Positions 1-9,464 of a DNA stretch of 64,000 bases are shown here, one piece after another. The position numbers and the translations under genes are program-made. The notes below the pieces were generated by a model that did not search any database, was not told where the DNA came from, and was given only the letters and a program-made list of their open reading frames with translations. How positions within the stretch are numbered: position 1 is the first letter of the stretch; each line of letters opens with the position of its first letter. The DNA is from Allacma fusca (lineage: Eukaryota; Arthropoda; Collembola; Symphypleona; Sminthuridae): assembly GCA_947179485.1 (NCBI GenBank), contig OX359245.1:7731001-7795000 (forward strand), in the 5' to 3' direction.

Positions 1-1645
1 TGGTTCTCATTGACATGCTTAGCTATCATTCGATTTATGTTGGCGTGAGTTCGCTCACAAATTCCGTTACTACTTGGATGGTTTGGCGAAATGAATATAA
101 GCTTAATGCCTTTCTTAGCGCAGAGGTCTTGGAACTCTTTACTGGAAAATGCAGCACCATTATCACAAACTATGATACTAGGAGTTGAAAATCTAAGAAT
201 CCACAAGTTAATGGCGTAAATAGCGGACGTAGTTGTCATGTCCTTTGTTGGAAATGCTTCAAGCCATCTACTGGACTGGTCTACAACAGTCAATGCCGCT
301 GTCTTATTGCGCTGAGTTCTATGAAACGGACCTATAAAGTCTATCGCAATGCGTATCATGGGTTCGACTGGAGCTATGACTGGAGTGTATCCTTTGGCAA
401 CCTCGTAGTTAGCATTATGGAATAAACAGGTTTGACAGTGCTTGAGGAATCTACGCACAGTTGTATCCATACTAGGCCAAAAAAATCGTGAGTGGATAGC
501 TTGTAGTGTTTTGTGGTACCCCTGATGACCTAGTGCTGACTCATGAACTTCCTTAAACACTCTCTGCTGAAGAACCTTAGGAACACAAAGTAACCACAAT
601 CTTCCTGGGTCGTTATAATTGGCCTTGTATAAAATGCCATCAATTAGAGCATAATCAGCAACGTATTTATGAGGAACTCCATTTTCTATCTCCACCTGGG
701 ATTTACGTACTAAATCAATAATTTTACGTAGCTTAGAATCGGCATACTGCAAGGCGTAAAATGAAGCTCCTTGAAAGTCTTGAGCGTGGTTAAATAGAGA
801 TTGATAATCGTTAATATATTCTTCCTTATTGGTATCGATTTGAATTTTACATAAATTAATGATCTTGGGAGTTTGACTAGCTCCAAAAATACTCTGATCA
901 AGTACCTCAGATTCATTCTCGGTTAATGGTAAAGCTGCTCTGGAGAAAGCATCCGGTAGCTCATGAAATTTCCCTCTGTTGTGAATCACTTCGAAATCAA
1001 ACATTTCAAGGGCTAATTGCCATCTCGCAAGACGACCCTGGGGATCCTTTAAATTTAAGAGATATTGCAAGCTATGGTGATCGGTGTATACTTTGAAGTG
1101 ACATCCATAAATATAATGTTTGAACTTTGTAATGCCAAATAGAACTGAGTAAGCCTCCCTGTTTGTCGTATCCCAGTTCTGTTGAGCTTTAGTTAGGGTC
1201 TTCGAAGCATAGCCCAGGACACGTCTCCTGCCTTCCTGCACTTGGCAGGCAATAGCGGAAACCCCATCTCCACTTGCATCACACCACAACTCCACGACGG
1301 CGTTCTCATCAAAGAATGCCAGGATGGGTGCTTTGGTTAACCGGGACTTAAGTTCTTGAAAAGCGGCTTCTTGTTCTGGACCCCACTTGAAGCGTGAATC
1401 TTTCCTGGTTAGACTTGAGAGAGGAATAGCAATAATACTAAACGATTTTATGAAATGGCGAAACCAGCCGATCATTCCCAGAAACCTGCGAACATCTCTT
1501 ACATTTTTCGGAGTAGGGTACTCTGTAACAGCTTTCGTTAATACTTTATCTTTGGCAAATCCATCCTTTGAAATTGTGTAGCCAACGAAATCTAACTCCT
1601 GAAAACCGAAGTGACACTTATCCGGTTTTAGCTTTAAATGAACCT
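1..1645 (-). pseudogene. pol: pol C-terminal part: RT thumb, RNase H, integrase (partial)
   Basis: Translated from about 1640 down to position 1, this frame stays open to the window edge. It begins in the reverse transcriptase thumb (a KCHFGF-type motif near 1610-1625), passes through RNase H (CDAS motif near 1285, TDHHSLQYL near 1070), then integrase. The integrase zinc site shows H-x5-H (about 525-550) and C-x2-C (about 425-437), and the catalytic acidic residues sit in IDFIGPF (about 330-350), CDNGAAF (about 150-170) and a HPSSNGICERTHA stretch (about 35-75). It is in a different frame from the upstream pol part, so an indel near 1646 separates them. Integrase and RNase H copy and insert the element DNA. 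The end is missing only because the window stops. Confidence 0.8.
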
Positions 1646-3616
1646 TTAATTAATGAATCTATCAAGTACTTTCTCCAGGCGCTCCACCATACCGTCAAAT
1701 GTAGGTGAGAAAATGATGACATCATCAAGATAAACAAGAGCTATGTGCCATTTATATGTTGATAGAATTTTATCCATGGCTCTTTGAAAAACTGAAGGAG
1801 CTACATTTAACCCTTGAGGCATGAAATTCCACTCGTACTTGCCGTCAGGTGTAATGAACGCAGTTTTCTCTTTAGAAGACTCGTTCATTGGAATCTGGTG
1901 GTAACCCTGGCGAGCGTCTACTTTGCAGAACCATTTGGCTCCGCTGAGTTTATCGATGACGTCACTTATACGTGGTAGAGGATACACGTACTTCTTTACC
2001 GTTAAATGTAATCTACGGTAATCTACACATAACCTATATTTTCCTAATTCCTTCTTTGGAATAAGTACTACAGGAGCTGCATACGGAGATGTGCTTTCTC
2101 TAATCAGACCATTATCTAAATCTTTCTGAATAATGTCATTTATGATTTGACGCTGCTTGAATCCAACTCTGTAGGGATTTTGAGCTACAGGTTGAGAATC
2201 TCCTGTATCAATGTCACATGAAACTCCTTTAATTGCACCTAATTCACTGTCTTGAAATGCAAATGCCTGTCTCCTTGTTCGCAGAACAGCTTTTAATTGC
2301 TGTGATTGCTGTTCGGATAAATCATTTCCAAAATGAAACTGAGACCACTGCTGTGGCGTAAACTCATCAAGATCCTGTAGAACGTCACTATTTGTAGCAA
2401 TAATGTTTCCGTCATGATCAAGAAAGGGTACCACTGGTTCTTCCGGGTCAACGGGAACAAGTTTACCTATACTGTGTAATGCTGGAACTGTAATAGGTAG
2501 GTCTTGGAAATTCGAGATGCAAATTTGACCTTTCCCATTTTCTAACTTTAGCAGTGTACGAGCTAAACCTATGCCAAAATTTGCACAATGTGTTCTGTTT
2601 GGCTCAAATATGCATTCACCTGTATAATTCCCGGAACTATATATGCGTGCTACCTTTCCTGATCCTGGAGGTATGACGTGAATCTTACATAATCTAGCAA
2701 CCTTGATAGCTGGACGCTTCTGTGGCTCAATGTGTATTTCGGAGAATGGAAAATTTTCCACGGCAGGCTCAGATTCTGCAAGCACCGTTGCAGCAATTTC
2801 ATCATTGCCTACAAATTCCTGTTGCGGAACAAAGGCATTACAATTAGGATTCATCTTAAATTGAGAATTAGTACTAAATTGAAGAATATCTTGAACTGGC
2901 TTATTAAATGAGACATTAGAAACATGATGTAGAGTGTCATCAGCACCATTAATTACTATTTCGTGTTGATTAATAAAGTCCATGCCTATAACTACATCAC
3001 TAGTCGCCCCTGCAACCATGTAAAATGTGTGTGTAACTGGACTAAACCCTTTTAGGCAAACTTCGGTTTGCACATATGTATTAACTTCCTGCAATACGCC
3101 AACTTCGACTGACAATGAGATAAAAAACGGAGGAATAGTTATTAAATTGTCTTGCAGTTGCAGTCGAGCTAACATTCGGAAAGATAATGTACATATGTCC
3201 GCTCCAGTATCAATACTGGCATCATACGTTGCACCATCCTTTAGTGTAATTGGATAGGGAAAAGCTGGTCTGACTGGGTGAGGGGTGAACCTGTTAATCA
3301 TGGAATTATGCGACGGAAGCGAGATCATTTCTACATCCTCAATGTCCTCATCCGGAAGCATTTCGAACCTATTCGTACACGGAACAGAAATTATATCTCT
3401 ATAGTGCTGATGGTTATCATCCTTGCATAAACTTGAAGAAATTGACTTGGCTTTAAATTCTGGGATAACTAAATCTACTTTGGGTACATCTGGACCCTGG
3501 AACTGCAACTTATTACTAGTAGGATTACGATAAGAGTTATAAAAAGTTAATGGAAATCTAATTAAATGAAATGGAAGTTCAGAAAAATCAACCCAATCCG
3601 TCCGGAGCTCCCGCAA
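1646..3616 (-). CDS. pol: gypsy 1 pol N-terminal part: protease and reverse transcriptase
   Basis: The 656-residue frame contains a retropepsin active site, DTGA at about residues 136-139, and a reverse transcriptase with LCVDYRRL, the VDARQGYHQI motif and the catalytic YLDD box at about residues 629-632. It ends 24 residues after YLDD, in the RT thumb, where the frame breaks; the remaining thumb continues in another frame below 1646. The first codon of the open frame is TTG, not ATG, and the frame stays open upstream into gag. This fits production as a Gag-Pol fusion by -1 frameshifting rather than from its own start. Family assignment is firm; activity of this copy is doubtful because of the frame break. 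Confidence 0.9.
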   Translation of the reverse strand: MRELRTDWVDFSELPFHLIRFPLTFYNSYRNPTSNKLQFQGPDVPKVDLVIPEFKAKSISSSLCKDDNHQHYRDIISVPCTNRFEMLPDEDIEDVEMISLPSHNSMINRFTPHPVRPAFPYPITLKDGATYDASIDTGADICTLSFRMLARLQLQDNLITIPPFFISLSVEVGVLQEVNTYVQTEVCLKGFSPVTHTFYMVAGATSDVVIGMDFINQHEIVINGADDTLHHVSNVSFNKPVQDILQFSTNSQFKMNPNCNAFVPQQEFVGNDEIAATVLAESEPAVENFPFSEIHIEPQKRPAIKVARLCKIHVIPPGSGKVARIYSSGNYTGECIFEPNRTHCANFGIGLARTLLKLENGKGQICISNFQDLPITVPALHSIGKLVPVDPEEPVVPFLDHDGNIIATNSDVLQDLDEFTPQQWSQFHFGNDLSEQQSQQLKAVLRTRRQAFAFQDSELGAIKGVSCDIDTGDSQPVAQNPYRVGFKQRQIINDIIQKDLDNGLIRESTSPYAAPVVLIPKKELGKYRLCVDYRRLHLTVKKYVYPLPRISDVIDKLSGAKWFCKVDARQGYHQIPMNESSKEKTAFITPDGKYEWNFMPQGLNVAPSVFQRAMDKILSTYKWHIALVYLDDVIIFSPTFDGMVERLEKVLDRFIN

Positions 3617-3637
3617 GCCCGGACGTATTAGTTTTCC
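3599..3637 (-). promoter_or_regulatory. Probable -1 ribosomal frameshift signal, gag/pol of gypsy 1
   Basis: On the minus strand the heptamer GGAAAAC (3637-3631) lies directly before the gag TAA stop (3630-3628). After a 5-nt spacer comes CGTCCGG (3625-3619), a 13-nt loop, and its exact complement CCGGACG (3605-3599). The pol frame is -1 relative to gag and open on both sides of the site. The A-site half (AAC to AAA) slips well; the P-site half (GAA to GGA) is not the ideal XXXYYYZ form, so the site is less canonical than the one in element 2. Confidence 0.6.
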
Positions 3638-4530
3638 GGCTGAGAATTGTTCGAAGCTGGCTTTGATCCTGTTGGACGAGAAGGTCTTGGGCGACCCTCG
3701 TCGTCACACTTCTTGTAACAGAATCTCTGAATATGACCCGGGCGATTGCAATACGAGCAGATCTTACGACCCTGACTGTCCACCATAGCTTTCAATTGCT
3801 CGGAAGTTAACTTCTGCTTAGGTGGTGCAGATGACGTGCTGGACTGATTATTTGAATTAGATGCAGACTCTGGTTTGGATATATGGGATTTGGAATGAGA
3901 AACGACAGTCTTAGGTTTCCCTGCTTCAATTTGGACTCTCATTTGCTCCTCAAAATCAGCTATAGATGCAACCCTAGAAGCACATACCAGTTGTCTAAGA
4001 CCATCAGGTAGGCCAGTTAATAAACGCCTAATTTGATCTTTGATTGGCATAGCTGGATCCATACTGTGGAAAAGAAGGCATTTCTGTGTGACGTATGCTT
4101 TGGGGTCTTCTCCGTACTTGAATACTAAAGCTCTATTTTGAGCGCGAGCGGATTCCCTAGTACTGTCGTCACTAAAGAAGCTAGTGAACTCATTCTTTAA
4201 TTCATCCCAAATACTTTTAATAATGTCAGGTGTGGCGGCGGGATCATTCGCTCTAACTTTGAAGGAGTTCTTCCGTGGTATCCACCACTGACTAGCCAAA
4301 CCACGTAAAAATCGATCGAAGTTTGAGATGGCCCACTTCCAGTCGACCCTGTATGTATTAACGTCCTGTTCTAATTCGCTTATCCATTCTAATGATTTAC
4401 TTGATCCGTCGTACTTCCTAATTGCGCTAATAATTTCGTAACCAGAAAAAGGGTCATTCTGTTTAGCTTGAAGAATCGAATCAACAGCTAACTTCACAAT
4501 TTCCGCAGCCTCATCCTTTGTGAGACCCAT
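3628..4530 (-). CDS. gag: gypsy 1 Gag with one zinc knuckle
   Basis: This 300-residue frame ends 12 nt before the pol open frame starts. It has a CCHC zinc knuckle, CSYCNRPGHIQRFC (C-x2-C-x4-H-x4-C), near residue 260, preceded by a Ser/Lys/Gln-rich stretch, and a capsid-like helical N-terminal region. Gag packages the element RNA in virus-like particles. The ATG used (4530-4528) may be internal: a good 3' splice acceptor lies just upstream at 4540, and a splice to an upstream mini-exon would extend the frame by 20 codons. The start is therefore uncertain although the gene call is sound. Confidence 0.85.
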   Translation of the reverse strand: MGLTKDEAAEIVKLAVDSILQAKQNDPFSGYEIISAIRKYDGSSKSLEWISELEQDVNTYRVDWKWAISNFDRFLRGLASQWWIPRKNSFKVRANDPAATPDIIKSIWDELKNEFTSFFSDDSTRESARAQNRALVFKYGEDPKAYVTQKCLLFHSMDPAMPIKDQIRRLLTGLPDGLRQLVCASRVASIADFEEQMRVQIEAGKPKTVVSHSKSHISKPESASNSNNQSSTSSAPPKQKLTSEQLKAMVDSQGRKICSYCNRPGHIQRFCYKKCDDEGRPRPSRPTGSKPASNNSQPEN

Positions 4531-4539
4531 AATGAACCT

Positions 4540-5569
4540 CTGAATAAATAAATAAACCTATTTGACTAGCTAACAACTTAAATTAAAAGTTAATTAAAAG
4601 GCTAAAATCGATAAAAGCAAGTGAAAGCAAATAATATCAATAATGGCATATGACAAAGAACTGTGGTTATATGCTGAGCAAATATGAACACCCCGAATTA
4701 TGCTAATGTGTTACCAAGCCACCCTACAATTTCAATTTTAATCAAAATTCAAAAGTGGGATTTTTGTAACGCAGGGGTCTGATATCTATGATGATATTAC
4801 GATGACCAGAAAATGCAAAAGTAAAAAAATTACGGGACATTGAACTCGCAGGGGACAGAATAAAAAACAAATTTGTCCTAGTGATCCGGTATCACTCCAT
4901 TGGGTAGTAACAATTGTTACTTTATGCAAAAGAAAAACGGTTGTCCAGGATAGAAAGAATGGTGAGTGCCTTATGATAGAAGGCCGATATGCTAAATCCA
5001 GGTGAGCAAAATGCAAAAATAATTGGAAATCAAATGAATGCAAATGTAAAATAATTATATAAGCAAGCAAGCAGGGAATGTAGGGGAATAAACTCGTTGG
5101 TTTTTAAAAAATATTCAATTTTGTTGTATAAGTATACTAATTAGATACTGGGGCTAATGGTTGAGCAAAAAAACAAATAAGCAGTGAGATTAAGGAAGCT
5201 TAGCGACTGCCACCTTATTCTAATTTGCAAAAATTAAGGCGTTTGTACTAACGTTCAATGAACTGACGCTATGAATAATAAATTAGAACTCAATGAACTG
5301 GAAAAAGAATCATGGTGATATAACGAGGGCTAACTGTATGTACTATGCATTGGTAAATGTATAATTGGCATAAAGAATAAGAAATCGTATTTTTGTAAAA
5401 AATAAACTTTGTAAAAATAAGTATTTAAATAAATGTTTAAAAAACTGAGAAACTGCAATGAAATTGAAAGTAGGAGAACTCAAGTTCAAAATCCCAAAAT
5501 AATTTAAAAGTAAAATACCGTTGGTACACTGAGACTGCTGTTATCCTTTTCGTTGGTTCTGGAGGACAT
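4540..5569 (-). other. Candidate leader mini-exon and intron upstream of gag 1
   Basis: On the minus strand an ATG at 5569-5567 opens a 17-codon frame that meets a GT donor (CCAACG|GTATTT, donor at 5518-5517). A pyrimidine-rich tract ending in CAG, TTTATTTATTTATTCAG, lies at 4540, nine bases before the gag ATG. Joining these sites keeps the frame and runs through AGG TTC ATT into the gag ATG. The proposed exon is 5519-5569 and the intron 4540-5518. This is inference from splice-site form and phase; an unspliced leader with the gag ATG as start is the alternative. Confidence 0.35.
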
Positions 5570-5841
5570 CCCGGCAATATCAACAGCAGCAACTAATTCT
5601 TGTGGAAATTATAAGCAAAACTACAAGCGGGGCAACGAGTTACTACAATGATAAAAAAAATAGTTAGTACTTCCATACAATAGTTAACATAAATTCACAC
5701 ATTCATAATTCCATTGACCAGTAATGCATCATAGTATTTGAAATCTTTGTACAGGAATTATAATTAATTACAAGTATTTTTTAAAAAGAATCTGAAATTA
5801 TTTAAAAAATTAAATCAAGAGAAGATGTAAAATGCAATAAT

Positions 5842-6606
5842 TGTAACGTATGTTCGTACCACCGTAGCTATAGTCTCTACTTTGAGTCAATCGTGACGCC
5901 CTCTGTTTAGCAAAAGCAAAAGCTAAGTTCGGCGTGCAAGGGAAGGCTTGGTTTATAAAGCACTAGAAAATTGAACAAGGTCATAAGGTAATTTTATTGA
6001 GAAGTGTAACTCATTAATTTTTACTGAAATTGGAACATAAGAAGATGCCTACTGATTATTTGTTGAAACAGAATCCGAAAAATGAGAAAAAATAGATAAA
6101 TTAGAGCATTCACAATACTATCAAATGGAATTCAACAACATCTGCTAATGTAACGCTTAAGTAGAGAATTATAATTGTACCGTAATTTTAAATTTTGAAA
6201 TGCAATGAAAATGTTTTCGTAAAATTTGAAAAATTAAATCATGTAATTACTTGGCTAACTAAAGTGGTAGGTGTTGGAAGCTGTAATTGAAAGTTATTGA
6301 ATTTTGTATTTCTGATACTGAGCGACACCTATCGGGCTACCTGAGACTAACGAGAGGCGTGCGACTGAAAAACCTAAAATTTAAGAAAAATTGTATTGGC
6401 CGCACGCAGTGATATAAAAACTAATCTAAAATGTTGCAAGTGAGAAAAAAATAAGAATTTGACTGTTTGGAAGAAAATAAACCTCAAATAAACATTCTCA
6501 CTTTAAACTAAGAGAAGCTTTTTAATTTGCAGAAGTAATACTAATTGCCTGTAGTAATTGTATAGACACGAATCAAAATTTCAGAATATCTCACATTACC
6601 CCCACA
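5842..6606 (-). repeat. Candidate 5' LTR of gypsy 1
   Basis: On the minus strand the segment starts TGTGGGGGTAATG (6606) and ends ACGTTACA (5842), giving TG...CA termini and a size of 765 bp. A TATAAACC box at 5957-5950, about 110 bp before the end, fits a U3-R-U5 layout. The second LTR lies outside the window, so the limits cannot be confirmed; no clear primer-binding site starting with TGG follows the end. Other TGTAACG starts at 4767 and about 6150 are possible boundaries. Confidence 0.4.
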
Positions 6607-7100
6607 CGACTTTTCAAAATAATATAATTAAAAATTAAAATACTATTAAAAAAATACCAAATCCTCAAAAAACTCCGGGGAAGAACTGGCGCCTTTTATT
6701 ATGTGGTGATTGTAATGATGAGATTTCCCCTTAAATGCTTGCTTCTCCACTCCAATGAGTGTGGTGTAAATAAAAATGCGAGATTGAAATATTGAGCTGC
6801 TCTCAGAATTAGTGCGTGAAGGAAAAACTTTAATAATTAGAAACTGCCTTGTACAGAAAAAGAGCACTTGCTCCAACCTTGCGATTTCTCAGAGTGAGCG
6901 TCTTTCCAGTGCTCTCGCATCTTCCTCAGACGCTCAGCACATCCACCTGCTCTCCCTTTTCCCTTCTCCAGTAACACATCTGACATTCCTTGACTCATAT
7001 TTAACCTTTACGACCCCCTCTTTCCTTCCTTACTGTAGTACTACACAGTACAAATTTTACACCAAATTCAAATCTACGGAACATAAAAAACTAATCAAAG
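6607..7100. other. Unassigned stretch beside gypsy 1
   Basis: No coding frame is convincing here. A pyrimidine-rich plus-strand part (about 6940-7050) resembles an LTR leader in composition only. Module A sequence starts near 7110. Confidence 0.3.
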
Positions 7101-7104
7101 AACG

Positions 7105-7484
7105 ATTTTGCCGGTGTCACATCAATTTAGTGAGAATTTAGAATAAAGTCAATCAGGTTTAGAGAGAATCCGAAATTCGTAGTCGGGATACACTTTTAAC
7201 TGCATTCAATCTGCTTGTTGTACCAGCGAAGATTCTTGAAGTGGCGTTGAAGCTCAATTGTTTACGTAATATTTTCTTTGTGCAATGTAACTTAACAAAT
7301 TATCATTAATTGGGGAAATCATAAGAATGTGGTTCTTTCATCCTGTCACACAAAAATGGGTTGAGTAGACACAAGGGTTACTCGTTACTTGTTTTTTTAT
7401 TCTCGTTGTGTCACCTCTGAAATTCATTTGTGCTCATTCGACGTAAAAATTCATAAAAAATAATGCTTCACTGGACTGGACTTG
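7105..7484. repeat. Noncoding modules A and B, copy 1
   Basis: Module A shows the words GTGTCACATCAATTTAGTGA (from about 7115) and GTTGAAGCTCAATTGTTTA (about 7246). Both recur near 20.0, 22.6, 27.9, 36.4 and 56.7 kb, in whole or in part. Module B (TAGACACA ... TTGTGCTCATT) follows in the same order as at 22.8, 33.8 and 57.0 kb. No coding potential is seen. Confidence 0.6.
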
Positions 7485-7780
7485 AACAGTTCATGTGCGT
7501 ATCAAGTTCAAGTATAACTTAAAAAGTTCAAGTGCGTATCAAGTTCAAGTATAACTTAAAAAGTTCAAGTGCGTATCAAGTTCAAGTATAACTTAAAAAG
7601 TTCAAGTGCGTATCAAGTTCAAGTATAACTTAAAAAGTTCAAGTGCGTATCAAGTTCAAGTATAACTTAAAAAGTTCAAGTGCGTATCAAGTTCAAGTAT
7701 AACTTAAAAAGTTCAAGTGCGTATCAAGTTCAAGTATAACTTAAAAAGTTCAAGTGCGTATCAAGTTCAAGTATAACTAA
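7484..7780 (+). repeat. Tandem array, 37-bp unit, about 8 copies
   Basis: The unit contains AGTTCAAGTGCGTATCAAG followed by TTCAAGTATAACTTAAAA, with starts at 7521, 7558, 7595, 7632, 7669, 7706 and 7743 and a slightly different first copy from about 7484. Internal copies read as identical, so the array expanded or was homogenised recently. The same 37-bp unit, more diverged, lies at 9250-9395 in the same orientation. Confidence 0.9.
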
Positions 7781-9249
7781 TAATTATTAAAGAATAATGA
7801 CACCTTTGTTTGTTTTTTATTCGATCGATATTAAAGTCGCTTCCACAATGCCCAGTGGTCTAATAATTCTTGTGTCTTGTTTCCATAAAACGAATAATTA
7901 AAAGTTCCGACTTATTGTTTTATAAGTATGTTCTTGATACTCGGGGTTCTTGTTTTATTATAAAAATGAAATTATTGTTCAGTTCACCTGTTCAGAAGCT
8001 AAGAAGTTTAAAAACAATTTCATATTCCCTGTAAGAATAATTTTTGTAGATTTAATGGCGCAGACGCAGCAACATTCTTACAAATTAAGATTGATTAAGC
8101 AAAATTAACGACGAAAAATATTCATGAATATAACTGCTCATTATACTCAACAGGTGAGTGCAACACTAATGTAAACATGCCAATAATATGGCTGCTAAAC
8201 CTCTTAACTGTGGAGATTAAACTACAATGTTTACAGCTTTTTGATCCTGTATTTTAAACTTTTTAGCAATTTTGAAGTAAAAAATATCATTTGCTATGTC
8301 GTTTAGTTTATTCTAATTACGGCCTAACAAATTATCACCTATAACAATTGTGGACGGAATTTCTACTATTGTTTTTTCATTTATATTCAGTATTGCACTA
8401 TGTAAATTGGAAATAGTCGTTTTTCTCTTAAACTAACCAACAATCGTAGAAATGTTAATACGGATTCAGGGGTAGTAAACTATGCTGATTTTAATTTAAA
8501 ATATTTGACATTCGGTTGAACGGTTAAGATGCAAAATGAACGTAAAGTTAGACACTTTATGTAAAACCACGGTAAGATTAGGACTACTGATAATGCTAAC
8601 CAGTTAGTTCATAGCAGTTCATCAACCAAATTAAAGGAAGAGGAATGGTATTACCTGGCCTATCAAGCGTAGATTATGCAATTTAAATAATTTAACTATC
8701 CTAAGTTCACAGGTCCACTGCCCTATAAAATTGCCGACGAAGAATCAACTTGAGTGTGCATCAGGCCTTACTCCAGTCCGTGACTCTGCCCAATCTCCTC
8801 CTGAAAACCACAAAATTCACCAAGCACCAAGTCCACTTTGAAAAGTGTTAATTGGTTGTAATTAGTCTTAAATCATAAATTTAATTACCTGATTTTCACT
8901 CCAGTATATCGCACGTCAGCAAAATACAGCCATTCATTTAATCTACGCGCCTTAACATAAACTTAATCTATCAGCTTAGATACACATTTAAGTGCACAAC
9001 TCCTTCGCAGAATTTAGCTTCGCCACAAGCTGAGTTGGCAGCCTTAAAGATCCAACAATTTAAGAAAAAAGTACTCGAATAAACAAGTACAAGTTCACGT
9101 TCAAGTCAAGTTATATGTCAAACTTGAACATTAATTTATTATTAAGTTCAAATTCTGTAAAATGAATATACTCAAGTTGCTTGAGAATCTGGATTCATCA
9201 AGTGCAAGTGCGGATACCTCCTTTAAACATTTTTTCAAGTTCAAGTCAA

Positions 9250-9395
9250 GTATAACTTGAACAGTTCAGGTGCGTATTAAGTTCAAGTATAACTTGAACA
9301 GTTCAAGTGCGTATCAAGTTCAAGTATAGCTTGAACAGTTCAAGTGCGTACCAAGTTCAAGTATAACTTGAACATTTCAAGTGCGTACCTTTAAA
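9250..9395 (+). repeat. Diverged 37-bp tandem repeats, right subterminal block
   Basis: About four copies of the unit seen at 7484-7780 (GTTCAAGTGCGTATCAAG ... TATAACTTGAACA). These copies differ from each other, unlike the left array. Confidence 0.75.
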
Positions 9396-9464
9396 CATTT
9401 TTTTCAATTTCAAGTCAAGTTCAACTCAAGTTGTCTAAAATAACTTGACTTGAGCGCAGCCCTG

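Larger units (their letters stand above)
1..6606 (-). mobile_element. Ty3/gypsy-type LTR retrotransposon 1, edge-truncated
   Basis: Reading on the minus strand from high to low coordinates there is a candidate LTR, a leader, gag, protease, reverse transcriptase, RNase H and integrase. That domain order, with integrase after RNase H, is the Ty3/gypsy order. The window edge cuts the element inside the integrase core, so the 3' LTR and any env-like gene cannot be seen. One reading-frame break near position 1646 suggests this copy is not intact. Limits on the left are the window edge; on the right they rest on a TGT...ACA boundary guess. Confidence 0.85.
7484..9464. mobile_element. hAT-like non-autonomous element remnant, 37-bp subterminal arrays
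   Basis: The right end reads TGAGCGCAGCCCTG, whose complement CAGGGCTGCGCTCAAG closely matches the CAGAGCTGCGCTCAAG terminus of the element at 31432-32654. Subterminal TTCAAGT-rich blocks lie at both sides, in the same orientation, around about 1.3 kb of AT-rich interior without a transposase frame. The left inverted terminus is missing and no target-site duplication was found, so the copy is probably truncated or rearranged. Confidence 0.6.

Noticed and set aside
710-916. 68-aa minus-strand frame
   Set aside because: It overlaps the integrase/RNase H linker in another frame; the pol frame is clearly the real one.
4766-6606. A longer, 1.8-kb LTR for gypsy 1 ending at TGTAACG 4767
   Set aside because: The TATA-like box at 5950-5957 would then lie about 1.2 kb from the LTR end, which is less likely than the 5842 boundary; it is not excluded.
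7484-7780. CRISPR-like array of regular 37-bp repeats
   Set aside because: There are no unique spacers; the repeats are contiguous. The surrounding DNA is eukaryotic, with no cas genes.
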